A DNA stretch of 64,000 nt. Source: an uncultured Lachnospiraceae bacterium. GTDB lineage: Bacteria; Bacillota; Clostridia; Lachnospirales; Lachnospiraceae. The position numbers and the translations under genes are program-made. Below are positions 1 to 8,961 of the stretch, piece by piece (within the stretch, counting starts at the first letter, position 1; every line of letters starts with the position of its first letter). Where the stretch lies: the NCBI GenBank assembly GCA_946566685.1, contig CAMNXA010000011.1:26845-90844 (forward strand), given 5' to 3'. The notes beneath the pieces are model-generated. The model did no database searches. It was not told the origin of the DNA and saw only the letters and a program-made list of their open reading frames with translations.

Positions 1-2159
1 CACACTCTGACAATTAGATTTTTGTATCTTTCTGGATTTTTTTGTGCTTCTTCAAGAACAGTTGCGTCTGTGAGATTGAAGTCAACCACATTGCCTCCCA
101 CATCCAAAAAGCTGCGAATAACCGCAGAAAAGATGGTGCTGTCCATATTATTGGGTGAAAATGGGAAATCCAGATATAATACCGCCGATGCAGGATAGTT
201 TTCCATGCGCAGTTTAGCTAATCCTTCCATAATCCGGCTGATATTCGTCTGACCGACTGCTTCACTGGGTCCCATCCCTCGGGATAATATTTCGCCTTGT
301 TTTCTTCCATCCGGAGTAGCTTCCGTATCACGCAAAGAAACATACCCGGTATTGGTAAATAGAGAGCTTTCGAACCACCCGCCACGTGAATTTGGAATGC
401 CTGAAAGTATCTGGGATAAATCCTCAGATATTTCTGAAGCCAGCTGGTTAATTTCTCCGCTGTCTCTCCCCCATTTATCTACTCTGTGAACCAAAAAGGC
501 CCTTGTTCTTTCACAGTCAGAAAAATTACTGTTTAAGCATTTTATCATCTCCTCCAAAGTCATATTCTTATCATCAAACACTGCTTTTTTGATTGCAAAT
601 AGAGAATCGACCAAAGTGCCAAATCCCACAGGCGAAAAACTGGATGTATTATACTTTGCCCCGCCCTGTGTCATATCCCTTGCGTTTTCAATGCACCCGG
701 TTATGGTAGCTGAGTATAACGGGCAGGGATTATACGTATACCACATTTTTTCATATCGGTTAAAATACTTTGCCACCTGGTACATAATTTGCCTGACTTT
801 TCCAACAAAGCAGGCATAGAATTCAGCATAACTCAAACAAGTATGTATATCCGGTCGTTCAATGCTTTCGTGTATCCAAAAATCTCTGTCTCCGACACCT
901 AAAATGAGTAATAAAAGTTTCGGCAGGCTTACATAGATATACGCCCGGCAATTTATTTCGGTTTCGCTTAAAAGCGGTTCCTGACACCCTCCTGCAACAT
1001 ATAATCTGACATCCGCCAGTTCCTTTCCCTGTCGTACATTTGCCGGGATCAGTATTTCGTCATTAAAAATGGAGAGAACATTCTTGCCCTTTGCAATAAT
1101 TTTTCCTAATTTTTCAAAATATGCAATTGGATGTCGGTGACTGATTCTTGCCTGAAGCTTTGGGTTTACCAATTCCTGCTCTTCAAATATTTCCAATATC
1201 ATCTGCGTCACTTCATTATAGACAAGCTTTCCATTTTTGTCGCATCCTCCGATTGTCATGGCAGTGTTGGCGCCGCCATCCGGCGGATGATTCCTCAAAT
1301 CCCATTTTGCATCCGTCAAATTAAGGGCAAAAGACAAAAGATCCTTTGCTTCCCTTCTTGTTAATCTGCCTTCTTCTACGTCCTTTTTGTAGTAGGGATA
1401 TAACAACCTGTCAAAGTGGCCTATGATTGCAATGCCGATTCCCTCCATCCCCATGACAATTTCGCGCATGAACCATATTGTATTCAACGCTTCATAAAAT
1501 GTCTGCGGAGGCATTGCGGGAATTCGCCCTGCCGTTTCGGCAATGGTCAACAAATTTTCTCTTATTTCATCGTCCCTTTCGCAGTCTGCCAATCTGGAGG
1601 CTTCGGCTGAAAAACTTTGTGCAATCTCTTTCAATACACTGCATCCATAGATTGCGCTTTCCAAAAAAGCCCTTCCATCTGCATCCTCTATTTGTTCTCT
1701 TTTTTTCTGCGCCTGTGCAATGATCCCGTCTAAACCGTAATTGAGAACTTTTTCATATCCGATACAGTGATGTGCAAAATCCGTAAAAAAGAATGAAATA
1801 AAAACGTTGAGATCCTTATAATAATCTCGAAATGCAAAAAATTCACGCTCTATTTCTCTGTTTTCCCGCATCATCTCCCCGCCAATGCCGGGCTCCGGCG
1901 GAAAGGAAGCCGTTAAACCGTTTCTTGCCCTTCCGGTACACAGTTCAAAGTAAAAAGGGAAATTTCTGAAAACATGCACCTTGCACCGACTTGCTAATCC
2001 GTAAACTTTCATTTTTTCTTTACATGGATTTTTTTCTCTCGTTTCTTGATCCAGTGTTCCGGTTTCCTTTTCGACATCAACCGGATATGTTGAATAGTAT
2101 TCGTCAAATTCTGCATAAAATTGTTCTCTATACTTTTCATACGATAATACATTTCCCAT
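1..2159 (-). CDS. glycyl radical enzyme (pyruvate formate-lyase-like dehydratase family), C-terminus cut by window edge
   Basis: I translated this from the reverse strand; it stays open to base 1, giving 719 codons. The active-site loop reads AGGCQEPLL, with the catalytic Cys at about residue 392 and a Glu two residues on. That Cys-x-Glu pattern is typical of glycyl radical dehydratases and lyases rather than true pyruvate formate-lyase. The last visible residues (NLIVRV) are the lead-in to the RVxGYSA glycyl radical loop, so only some 30-40 residues are missing. The start ATG has TAAGGAG nine bases upstream. It is the last visible gene of the transporter operon, 13 nt after the dehydrogenase gene, so it probably acts on the imported compound or a product of it. 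The enzyme would need an S-adenosylmethionine activase, not seen here. The family call is firm; the substrate is unknown. Confidence 0.88.
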   Translation of the reverse strand, partial: MGNVLSYEKYREQFYAEFDEYYSTYPVDVEKETGTLDQETREKNPCKEKMKVYGLASRCKVHVFRNFPFYFELCTGRARNGLTASFPPEPGIGGEMMRENREIEREFFAFRDYYKDLNVFISFFFTDFAHHCIGYEKVLNYGLDGIIAQAQKKREQIEDADGRAFLESAIYGCSVLKEIAQSFSAEASRLADCERDDEIRENLLTIAETAGRIPAMPPQTFYEALNTIWFMREIVMGMEGIGIAIIGHFDRLLYPYYKKDVEEGRLTRREAKDLLSFALNLTDAKWDLRNHPPDGGANTAMTIGGCDKNGKLVYNEVTQMILEIFEEQELVNPKLQARISHRHPIAYFEKLGKIIAKGKNVLSIFNDEILIPANVRQGKELADVRLYVAGGCQEPLLSETEINCRAYIYVSLPKLLLLILGVGDRDFWIHESIERPDIHTCLSYAEFYACFVGKVRQIMYQVAKYFNRYEKMWYTYNPCPLYSATITGCIENARDMTQGGAKYNTSSFSPVGFGTLVDSLFAIKKAVFDDKNMTLEEMIKCLNSNFSDCERTRAFLVHRVDKWGRDSGEINQLASEISEDLSQILSGIPNSRGGWFESSLFTNTGYVSLRDTEATPDGRKQGEILSRGMGPSEAVGQTNISRIMEGLAKLRMENYPASAVLYLDFPFSPNNMDSTIFSAVIRSFLDVGGNVVDFNLTDATVLEEAQKNPERYKNLIVRV

Positions 2160-2172
2160 CGGTCAATTCTCC

Positions 2173-3195
2173 TTAGAATGTCAAAACTATTTTTAAGCCC
2201 TGCCGTTTTCTTATTAATGCAAAACCATCTTCATAATGCTCTATGGGAATTTTATGTGTCACATAATCAGACAGATTTACTTTTCCCTCTTTTACATAAT
2301 TCAAAACTTCATTTTGGATGGTAACCAAATGACCATAATCAGGCCATTGAACGGATTGGATTTTCCAGCTATAATCCGAATGCTCCCAATCAATCATCTG
2401 ATTATTCTTTAAGCCTATCCCATAAATCCCAATCGTGCCGCCCGGCTTAATACATCTGAGGCCCTGACTAAGAGTGCCGCCATTCCCAACCGCATCTATA
2501 AACAAATCTGCTGCGCCCATGTACTTTCGCACTTTTTCAACAATATCTTCATTATGTGTATTGACCACAACATCAGCTCCCACCTCTAAAGCTTTGGACA
2601 TCCTGGCTTCATGATGACCGCCCAATATTATGGATCTTGCACCTAATAATTTGCAAAAATTGGCCATCGCTATGCCCACCGGGCCACAGCCCATGATCAC
2701 TATACGCATGCCTTCACATACTGCAAGACGCTTTGCTGCACTATATACCTCTTCCAAAGTAATGAGCATAGATGCCTCAACTTCATCTATAAAGGGGGGA
2801 ACAACGATTCTGGATTTTAAACTGACATCATCTATGGTTATTCCATCTTCTTCCATAGACATACAATCAGCAACCGTTGTAAATTCAGAAAAACCACCCC
2901 ACAACGAATAGTATTTATCGTTATCACAAAGTCCGGGACGCAAAACCAAATCTCCCACTTTGTAGTATTTTACCTTTTTTCCTGTTTCGATGACCCTTCC
3001 GACCGCTTCATGCCCCAGTACAGCTGGATAAGTGGAAAACCCTTTTAGATGGCCATCCATGATTTTTAACTCTGTACCATTGCATATTCCACAACCAACC
3101 GTCTGCACCAATGCATCATAATCTCCTATGTCCGGCCTGGGGAGATCTTCTCTTAACGAAACATTTCCTTTTCCATCCGTTATTAAGCCTTTCAT
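2173..3195 (-). CDS. zinc-type medium-chain alcohol/polyol dehydrogenase
   Basis: A 340-residue MDR-superfamily NAD(P)-dependent dehydrogenase of the sorbitol/threonine dehydrogenase type. Visible motifs are the catalytic-zinc region GCGICNGTELK near residue 35, GHEAVGRVIETG near 62, the nucleotide-binding turn VIMGCGPVGIAMANF near 168 and DAVGNGG near 235. The usual four-Cys structural zinc cluster is not obvious: the segment after LRPGLCDND is short of cysteines. It lies between the transporter genes and the glycyl radical enzyme in one operon, so it most likely oxidises or reduces the sugar, polyol or aldehyde handled by that enzyme. The exact substrate cannot be read from the sequence. 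Confidence 0.85.
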   Translation of the reverse strand: MKGLITDGKGNVSLREDLPRPDIGDYDALVQTVGCGICNGTELKIMDGHLKGFSTYPAVLGHEAVGRVIETGKKVKYYKVGDLVLRPGLCDNDKYYSLWGGFSEFTTVADCMSMEEDGITIDDVSLKSRIVVPPFIDEVEASMLITLEEVYSAAKRLAVCEGMRIVIMGCGPVGIAMANFCKLLGARSIILGGHHEARMSKALEVGADVVVNTHNEDIVEKVRKYMGAADLFIDAVGNGGTLSQGLRCIKPGGTIGIYGIGLKNNQMIDWEHSDYSWKIQSVQWPDYGHLVTIQNEVLNYVKEGKVNLSDYVTHKIPIEHYEDGFALIRKRQGLKIVLTF

Positions 3196-3239
3196 CTATC
3201 CATTCATCCTTTCCGAAATTTTATTCTTTATCTTAAGCC

Positions 3240-4094
3240 CTATCCTTTCACAGCACCTGCGGTCAAACCCTTTTCCATTTTTTCCTGAAGCAGTATGTAC
3301 ATGATGATTGGCGGAATGATACTTACGCCAATGGCAGCCATTACCGCACCGTAGTCCGATGTATATGCCCCGAAAAATGACAGCAGACCGATAGAGATGG
3401 TTTTCATACTGTCTTTGCTGATAAATACCAACGGAAACAAAAGATTATTCCAGGCGGAAACAAAATTAAAAATGGATGCACTCACAAGGGAAGGCATTGA
3501 TAAAGGCAGTATAATTCTAAAGAAAATAATTACCGGGTCTGCGCCGTCCATAACGGCAGCTTCTTCTAATTCGTCTGGTAATCCTTTCATATATCCGGTA
3601 ACAATAAAAACCGTCATCGAAAGACAAAATGCTGAATACAACAAAACTAACACCGGGAAATTATTGACAATTCCCAACTTTCCAAAAGTGACAGCAAGTG
3701 GTATGATAACTGTTTGTATCGGAACCATCATCCCTGCTATAAATAATAAATACACAAAGCCTTTTCCTTTAAATTTAAATTTCGCCAGGATGTAACTTGC
3801 CAAAGATCCAATAAGGGCACTGACAAATAAGGTCGCTGTTGTCAAGACAATGCTGTTTTTGAAATAAACTCCCATCTTTCCGATTGTCCATGCCCTGACG
3901 TAATTTTCCCATTGAGGAGTCCCTGGCAGCGAAAATGGAGCTGCAAAAATATCTGTATTATCTTTTAAAGAAGAGTTGAGTGTAAAAAAAACTGGATACA
4001 AGCAGATAACAGCAAAAACGCTTAAAATGGCATATAATAGTATTTGACAGATTCGCTTTTTTCTTTTGGCTTTCCTATTTAAACTTGTCTCCAA
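3240..4094 (-). CDS. CUT1-type sugar ABC transporter permease (MalG/LacG-like)
   Basis: A 284-residue inner-membrane permease with about six hydrophobic segments. It carries the binding-protein-dependent transport signature near residue 180 (EEAAVMDGADPVIIFFRIILP), where the EAA loop docks the ATPase, and ends with the GLTAGAVKG tail typical of MalG-type subunits. The start codon is TTG, preceded by GAGGAGGAC, and lies 16 nt inside the upstream permease gene, so translation is probably coupled. It works with the permease at 4079-5011 and the lipoprotein at 5097-6464. No ATPase gene is present; in Firmicutes a shared MsmK-type ATPase usually serves such systems. Confidence 0.9.
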   Translation of the reverse strand: METSLNRKAKRKKRICQILLYAILSVFAVICLYPVFFTLNSSLKDNTDIFAAPFSLPGTPQWENYVRAWTIGKMGVYFKNSIVLTTATLFVSALIGSLASYILAKFKFKGKGFVYLLFIAGMMVPIQTVIIPLAVTFGKLGIVNNFPVLVLLYSAFCLSMTVFIVTGYMKGLPDELEEAAVMDGADPVIIFFRIILPLSMPSLVSASIFNFVSAWNNLLFPLVFISKDSMKTISIGLLSFFGAYTSDYGAVMAAIGVSIIPPIIMYILLQEKMEKGLTAGAVKG

Positions 4095-5011
4095 ACCTTA
4101 CGTCCTCCTCTCTCTTTAGTGGCACTCTTTTTGTCCTCCTTATTCATGATTTTTAAAGAGACGATAGTAATAACAAGACTTATCATAAACATAATAGTTG
4201 ATATTGCACTGCCAATCCCATAATGGTTATACTTAAATGCCTGGCTATACAACAGTGTTGCCGGTACATGTGTTAATCCGTTCGGTCCACCTTCTGTCAT
4301 AACAAAAACCATATCAAACACCTTCAATACACCTGTTATAATCATTACCACTGATATTTTTATGGATTCCCAGATCATGGGTACCATGATATGTATTACT
4401 CTTTTCCAGGTATTTGCACCATCTATTGTAGCTGATTCAAGAATTTCATCTGGGATGGAATTCATGGCAGCCAGCCCGATCACAATGTAATATGCAGCAC
4501 TGGCCCAGGTCGTAACTAAAATGATACACATCATTGCAGTTTTAGAATTCACTAACCATCCGGTACAAAGATTTTCCAGCCCCAGCTTACTTAAAAGATT
4601 GTTAAGAACGCCCGTTTCGTTAGGTTTTAAAATAAACTGCCATAACAATCCTGTTGCTGTAACAGGCAAGATCATCGGTATAAAATAAACAGCTTTAAAA
4701 AATTTCTGACCATGTTTGGTATAATACAAAAGTATGGCAAAGAAAAACCCGATTGGAAGCTGTGTCAAAATTCCGATCAAAACAAAAAGAAGAATATTCG
4801 CGATTGCTCTATGAAACTGTGCATCATTTATAAGCGCCTTAAAATTATCCAGGCCCACATATGCAAGCGGAACGCCCTGTATTCCGGGCCATTCAAAAAA
4901 AGAAAAATAAAATGATTGCAACACAGGAATACACTCAAAAATGATATAAACCAAAAGAGCCGGGAGCAAAAACAGAAATATAATTTTTTTATTGCGATGG
5001 TATTGTTCCAT
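4079..5011 (-). CDS. CUT1-type sugar ABC transporter permease (MalF/UgpA-like)
   Basis: A 310-residue membrane permease. The reading frame extends upstream to 5047, but the ATG at 5011 has GAGGTGA six bases before it and gives a normal N-terminus (MEQYHRNKK, then a hydrophobic helix). The EAA loop (ILESATIDGANTWKRVIHIMVP) is near residue 210. It is the second gene of the transporter operon, overlaps the next permease gene by 16 nt, and follows a stem-loop at 5040-5079 that separates it from the binding-protein gene. Its role is the transmembrane channel for a sugar or polyol, together with the neighbouring permease. Confidence 0.9.
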   Translation of the reverse strand: MEQYHRNKKIIFLFLLPALLVYIIFECIPVLQSFYFSFFEWPGIQGVPLAYVGLDNFKALINDAQFHRAIANILLFVLIGILTQLPIGFFFAILLYYTKHGQKFFKAVYFIPMILPVTATGLLWQFILKPNETGVLNNLLSKLGLENLCTGWLVNSKTAMMCIILVTTWASAAYYIVIGLAAMNSIPDEILESATIDGANTWKRVIHIMVPMIWESIKISVVMIITGVLKVFDMVFVMTEGGPNGLTHVPATLLYSQAFKYNHYGIGSAISTIMFMISLVITIVSLKIMNKEDKKSATKERGGRKVWRQV

Positions 5012-5039
5012 TCTTATCACCTCTGATACGGATGTATAA

Positions 5040-5079
5040 CCACCCAATGAAATAGCGTGAACAGCAGTCCATTGGGCGG
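5040..5079 (-). other. intra-operon stem-loop between binding-protein and permease genes
   Basis: Arms CCACCCAATG (5040-5049) and CATTGGGCGG (5070-5079) pair over 9 of 10 positions with a 20-nt loop and no T-run. Stem-loops in this position often stabilise the 5' mRNA segment or partly stop transcription, so that binding protein is made in excess over permease. That role is inferred. Confidence 0.55.
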
Positions 5080-5096
5080 TAACATCTTCTGCATTC

Positions 5097-6464
5097 TTAC
5101 TGATTATTATCTATTTCAGCCTGGATCGACCTGGCAGTGTCCTCCGGTGATGTTCCAAGCATCATTCCCACTAATGAATTTCTTATAACATCCTGCATTG
5201 AAGTTATTTCATCATATTCAAATACATCGCCGCCGTATGTTGTCAGCTCATTATTAAGTACAAGTGCTTTTTCCATGAGGGGACTCATTTCATAACCATC
5301 TGTATTGATGTCAGATCTGCCTGGTAATTGATTGCAGACTTTCAGTCGTACTTCTTCTGAATATGCACTATGTGTAAATTTGGCCCATTCGAGAGTGATC
5401 TCCTTTTCGTATCCCTCTAACTTTCCGTTATATACATGTGCATCTGTATAAACCGCAGAGTTGTCTTTGTACTCTATGGCATCTTCAAAGTACGGAATCT
5501 GGAAAAAGTCCAGGGAATCTGCAATTTCTGAAGCCTCCGCAGTCGGTATGAACCAAAGGGGGACACAGATCATGGCATATTTTCCACTCAGGAAATTGGC
5601 ATTCTCTGTACTCCAATCAATTCCTTCAAAATTTTCCTCAAAGGCGCCCCTGTCTTTAAAGCTCTTCAAAATTTCAAGCGTTTCCACTATATTTTCATCC
5701 GTCCATTTCGCTTCTCTTGATCCGATTTTCTTAATATTTTCAACGCCTGCTTTTTTGTATACAATGCAATTATAAAAATGCCCCAATCTCCAGGTATCCT
5801 TTGCGCCCATTCCCATAGGTGTAATACCTGCGGCATTTAATTTATCAAATGCGGCGATCAGATCCTCCATCGTTTCGGGTACTTTGTCTATTCCTGCCTG
5901 GGCAAATAGATCCTTATTATAAAAAATTACTTCCGGCTGCATCGCAAACGGCAGCGCATAAATGCCATCCACTCCATAATTTGACAGGTTATATGAAGAT
6001 AATGTTGGATCTGCCAGCCCCAAAGTAAATTCAGTATCTTCCAGCAAAGAGGACAAATCCATAGCCAAACCGTTTTTAGCATATTCCACTAAAGAGGCGG
6101 CCCCGTATTGCATCCACATATTTGGTAAATTTCCAGTTGCAATCGCAGTTTTTAATTTGTTATTGTATGCTGCTTCGTCAGCAACGGAATCATCCTGGAA
6201 AGTTACATTAGGGTGTAATTCAGAAAACTTCTCCATCATTGTCTGGAGCCACTGTGCCTGTACATCACTTCCGGCATATCTTGTCAGTACAGTAATTGTC
6301 ACCTCAGGTTCTTTGGCCGCAGAAGTATCAGCTGTCTCGGTAGTGGCAGAAGGTTCTGACTTCACTTGTGAATCATCGGTTTCGGAAGCATTATTTCCGC
6401 AGCCTGCCAGCAGGCCAATTGATAAACACGCAGTGAGTAATACAGCAATTATTTTTCTTTTCAT
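5097..6464 (-). CDS. extracellular solute-binding lipoprotein of a CUT1 sugar ABC transporter
   Basis: A 455-residue lipoprotein. The frame opens at 6545, but the ATG at 6464 with GAGAGGGAAACC before it begins a proper signal peptide (MKRKIIAVLLTACLSIG) and lipobox LLAGC, so the mature protein is anchored through that Cys. A Ser/Thr/Glu-rich linker follows, then a family 1 solute-binding fold (VTITVLTRYAG, MWMQYGAASLVEYAKNG, YALPFAMQPEVIFYNKDLF). It captures a carbohydrate outside the cell and delivers it to the two permeases. As first gene of the operon it sits directly behind the promoter at 6517-6545. Confidence 0.92.
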   Translation of the reverse strand: MKRKIIAVLLTACLSIGLLAGCGNNASETDDSQVKSEPSATTETADTSAAKEPEVTITVLTRYAGSDVQAQWLQTMMEKFSELHPNVTFQDDSVADEAAYNNKLKTAIATGNLPNMWMQYGAASLVEYAKNGLAMDLSSLLEDTEFTLGLADPTLSSYNLSNYGVDGIYALPFAMQPEVIFYNKDLFAQAGIDKVPETMEDLIAAFDKLNAAGITPMGMGAKDTWRLGHFYNCIVYKKAGVENIKKIGSREAKWTDENIVETLEILKSFKDRGAFEENFEGIDWSTENANFLSGKYAMICVPLWFIPTAEASEIADSLDFFQIPYFEDAIEYKDNSAVYTDAHVYNGKLEGYEKEITLEWAKFTHSAYSEEVRLKVCNQLPGRSDINTDGYEMSPLMEKALVLNNELTTYGGDVFEYDEITSMQDVIRNSLVGMMLGTSPEDTARSIQAEIDNNQ

Positions 6465-6491
6465 GGTTTCCCTCTCTTTCTTTTTCTTTAA

Positions 6492-6505
6492 ATAATTCGA
6501 ATTAT
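6492..6505. promoter_or_regulatory. 14-bp perfect palindrome, candidate operator of the transporter operon
   Basis: ATAATTCGAATTAT is a perfect inverted repeat centred on TTCGAA. It lies about 12 nt downstream of the -10 hexamer at 6517-6522, around the expected transcription start, which suits a repressor site. Which regulator binds is unknown. The adjacent AraC protein would more usually bind direct repeats upstream of -35. Confidence 0.5.
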
Positions 6506-6516
6506 CTGGTGACATT

Positions 6517-6545
6517 ATTACAGCATATCCTGTTACCTGCCTCAA
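6517..6545 (-). promoter_or_regulatory. sigma-A promoter of the transporter/glycyl-radical-enzyme operon
   Basis: On the minus strand, TTGAGG (6545-6540), a 17-nt spacer and TGTAAT (6522-6517) preceded by TGC, an extended -10 element. It lies about 53 nt upstream of the binding-protein start. Confidence 0.6.
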
Positions 6546-6664
6546 TGAATTATTTTAATGGAATTCAAAAATTTTTTGTTCATTCTATATTTTTCTGTAC
6601 CTTAGGGCAAAATATTTTTGGATTTAAAAAAATTTTTAGATTTCTGAATGTTATCTCTATAGAT

Positions 6665-6693
6665 AAAAAAAGAGACCAACCTTCGTCAGTCCC
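6665..6693 (-). terminator. Rho-independent terminator of the AraC regulator gene
   Basis: On the minus strand, GGGACTGAC, a GAAG loop and GTTGGTCTC (a 9-bp stem with three G-U pairs), followed by seven T. It separates the regulator gene from the transporter operon. Confidence 0.75.
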
Positions 6694-6716
6694 TTTTGTA
6701 TCATCTATTCAGCTGT

Positions 6717-7523
6717 TTACTTGTTATCTGCCAGATATTGCCGCTGGCAGTCTTTCGGAGTCATCCCATAAATTTTCTTAAATACTTTTAAGAAATAGAA
6801 ATAATCTTCATATCCACATAAAATTGCTGCATTAGAGATTTTTTCTCCCAGGATCAATAAATGAAGTGCATGCTGCATCTTTTTTTCTAATACACATTGA
6901 TGGATCGTAACGTCATATCTGCCTTTAAAAATAGAATTCAGTCTTCGATAACTCATGCCAAACCGGGTTTCCAATTCCAATGCATTATGCTTTTTTTCTA
7001 TATTATCCACAATATATTGTAAAAGCTGTTCTGCAATTATGTTATTCCGGTTTTGGCTATACTGCTTCTTCATGGAAGCGGCACTTAGACTATAGAGAAT
7101 AGATGCCAAATGTGCTTTTAATGCATCGTCACTTAAATACTGCAATTTAAAATCCCGGTGCAAAGCCATAACTAATGATAGTATATCTATATCAACAGGA
7201 AGTTTACCGCATAATGGGATCCACATTTTTCCTCTTTGACATTTTTCTATTTTATCTACCTTCCGACAGTCCATATGGAAATGAAAATAATACACATCAT
7301 GCCATTCTTCTTCAATACCACGCTGCCAGACCCCGGGTGGAAGTAAAAAATATTCCCCTTTCTTTACAAAAATCCGGGTATCCTGTACTTCTATGCTCCG
7401 GCTTCCCTTCACTACAATCCCTAAAGTCCACAAACTCATTGTCCTGTCAGGATGACGGTTTTGGGTAGTTATTCTATCAAATTCATCTATTGCTATCAGT
7501 GATTTTATTTCATACCATAACAT
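6717..7523 (-). CDS. AraC-family transcriptional regulator with cupin sensor domain
   Basis: 268 residues if started at the ATG at 7523, which has AGAGGA nine bases upstream; an earlier in-frame ATG at 7565 has no convincing ribosome site. The N-terminal cupin-like half (VVKGSRSIEVQDTRIFVKKG, LLPPGVWQRGIEEEW) should bind a small effector. The C-terminal 100 residues hold two helix-turn-helix motifs ending NAAILCGYEDYFYFLKVFKK and YGMTPKDCQRQY. It sits between the transporter operon and a divergent oxidoreductase gene, so it is the obvious candidate regulator of both, probably as a substrate-responsive activator. The effector is not known. Confidence 0.88.
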   Translation of the reverse strand: MLWYEIKSLIAIDEFDRITTQNRHPDRTMSLWTLGIVVKGSRSIEVQDTRIFVKKGEYFLLPPGVWQRGIEEEWHDVYYFHFHMDCRKVDKIEKCQRGKMWIPLCGKLPVDIDILSLVMALHRDFKLQYLSDDALKAHLASILYSLSAASMKKQYSQNRNNIIAEQLLQYIVDNIEKKHNALELETRFGMSYRRLNSIFKGRYDVTIHQCVLEKKMQHALHLLILGEKISNAAILCGYEDYFYFLKVFKKIYGMTPKDCQRQYLADNK

Positions 7524-7676
7524 CTCGTAAATTCCTCTCCATCCTTCCAGGCCATCTATCCCCATTTAAATTTCCGTTTTTTCCATATTTTCTTTTTCTT
7601 CCATTGTTTTGAAAAAACTCTCCTGCTAAAGTTTTCACATATAAAACACTATACTTTAACGAAAGGAATTTTGTCT

Positions 7677-8858
7677 ATGAAAAAATTAAATGTTGCGATC
7701 GTAGGATTAAGTTTTGGTCTTGAATTTGTTCCCATCTATTTGGAACATCCTGATGTGGAATCCCTTACTCTTGTAGAAACCAATGTAAATTTATTAAAAA
7801 CGGCACAAGAACGTTATGGCATTCCCGATGAGAATTGTTGCACCGATCTTCAGCAAGTATTAGATAATCCTGATATTGATGCCGTACATTTAGTTACACC
7901 GCCATCAACCCATGCCCCTTTATCCATAAAGGTTTTGGAAGCAGGTAAACATTGCGGCTGTACCATTCCAATGGGCATGAGCATTGAGGAACTTCATCAG
8001 GTGATAGCGGCCAGAAAAAAATCCGGTAAAAATTACATGTTTTTAGAGACTACGGTATTTCAGAGAGAATACTTCTATGTTCAGGAACTAATGGAAAAGG
8101 GTGATTTTGGAAAGGTTCAGTATATGTCCTGTGCGCATTACCAGGATATGGAAGGATGGCCATCCTACTGGAATGGTTTTCCGCCGCTTATGCATCCGAC
8201 TCATGCCATCGGGCCATGCCTTATGCTCTCAGGCTCATATCCGGAAAAGGTTTATGCGAAAGGTTCAGGCAAAATACGCCCTGAATTAGAAGCAAACTAT
8301 CAAAGTCCTTTTGCCTTTGAATCTGCATTGGTATCGCTTAAGGATTGTGATGTGACGATTGAATTGGAACGATTTCTTTATGGTGTTGCCAGAAGTTATG
8401 CCGAATGTTTCAGGGTTTATGGTGAAAAACGTAGTTTCGAATGGCAGCAGCTTGATGATGAGGATCCTGTGGTTTTTACACGCACAGGGCAATTAGAGTA
8501 TAATGAAATGTATGATATAGACGGAAACGTTGAACAGTACAGCCGTGGAAGTGAGATCACGAAAGCCCGCATTCGCGTTCCTGATTATGCGCACCTGCTT
8601 CCACCAGAAATATCAAAATTTACGAAGGAAACCGTCTACAACGCTAAAAACAGCCATCTTTCCTTTACACAGGGGGGCGGGCATGGTGGGTCGCATCCGC
8701 ACATGGTGCATGAGTTTGTAAGATCGATCATCGAGAATCGCAAACCGATCCCTGATGATATCCTTGGTGCATATTGGACAGGTGTTGGTATTTGTGCTCA
8801 TCGTTCCGCCATGGAAAATGGAAAAGAAATCCGGATTCCGCAGTTCCATCTGGACTAG
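7677..8858 (+). CDS. Gfo/Idh/MocA-family NAD(P)-dependent oxidoreductase
   Basis: A 393-residue protein starting at the ATG at 7677 behind AAAGGA; the TTG two codons upstream is less likely. The N-terminal Rossmann region reads VAIVGLSFGLEFVPIYLEHP, with DAVHLVTPPSTHAPLSIKVLEAGKHCGCTIPMGMS around residues 80-115. In many family members the position after the Ala-Gly-Lys-His stretch is a catalytic Lys (EKP); here it reads IPM, so the usual EKP motif is replaced. It is transcribed divergently from the AraC gene and probably belongs to the same sugar or inositol-like pathway. The function of this particular paralogue is uncertain. Confidence 0.85.
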   Translation: MKKLNVAIVGLSFGLEFVPIYLEHPDVESLTLVETNVNLLKTAQERYGIPDENCCTDLQQVLDNPDIDAVHLVTPPSTHAPLSIKVLEAGKHCGCTIPMGMSIEELHQVIAARKKSGKNYMFLETTVFQREYFYVQELMEKGDFGKVQYMSCAHYQDMEGWPSYWNGFPPLMHPTHAIGPCLMLSGSYPEKVYAKGSGKIRPELEANYQSPFAFESALVSLKDCDVTIELERFLYGVARSYAECFRVYGEKRSFEWQQLDDEDPVVFTRTGQLEYNEMYDIDGNVEQYSRGSEITKARIRVPDYAHLLPPEISKFTKETVYNAKNSHLSFTQGGGHGGSHPHMVHEFVRSIIENRKPIPDDILGAYWTGVGICAHRSAMENGKEIRIPQFHLD

Positions 8859-8961
8859 TTTCCTGGAACTTTACAGGGTTTTCTTCATAATAAACATAAG
8901 TTTTAAGAAGCTATCTGAAAAATACCGTTTTCGCTGATAAGTGCAATATATAATGCCACGC

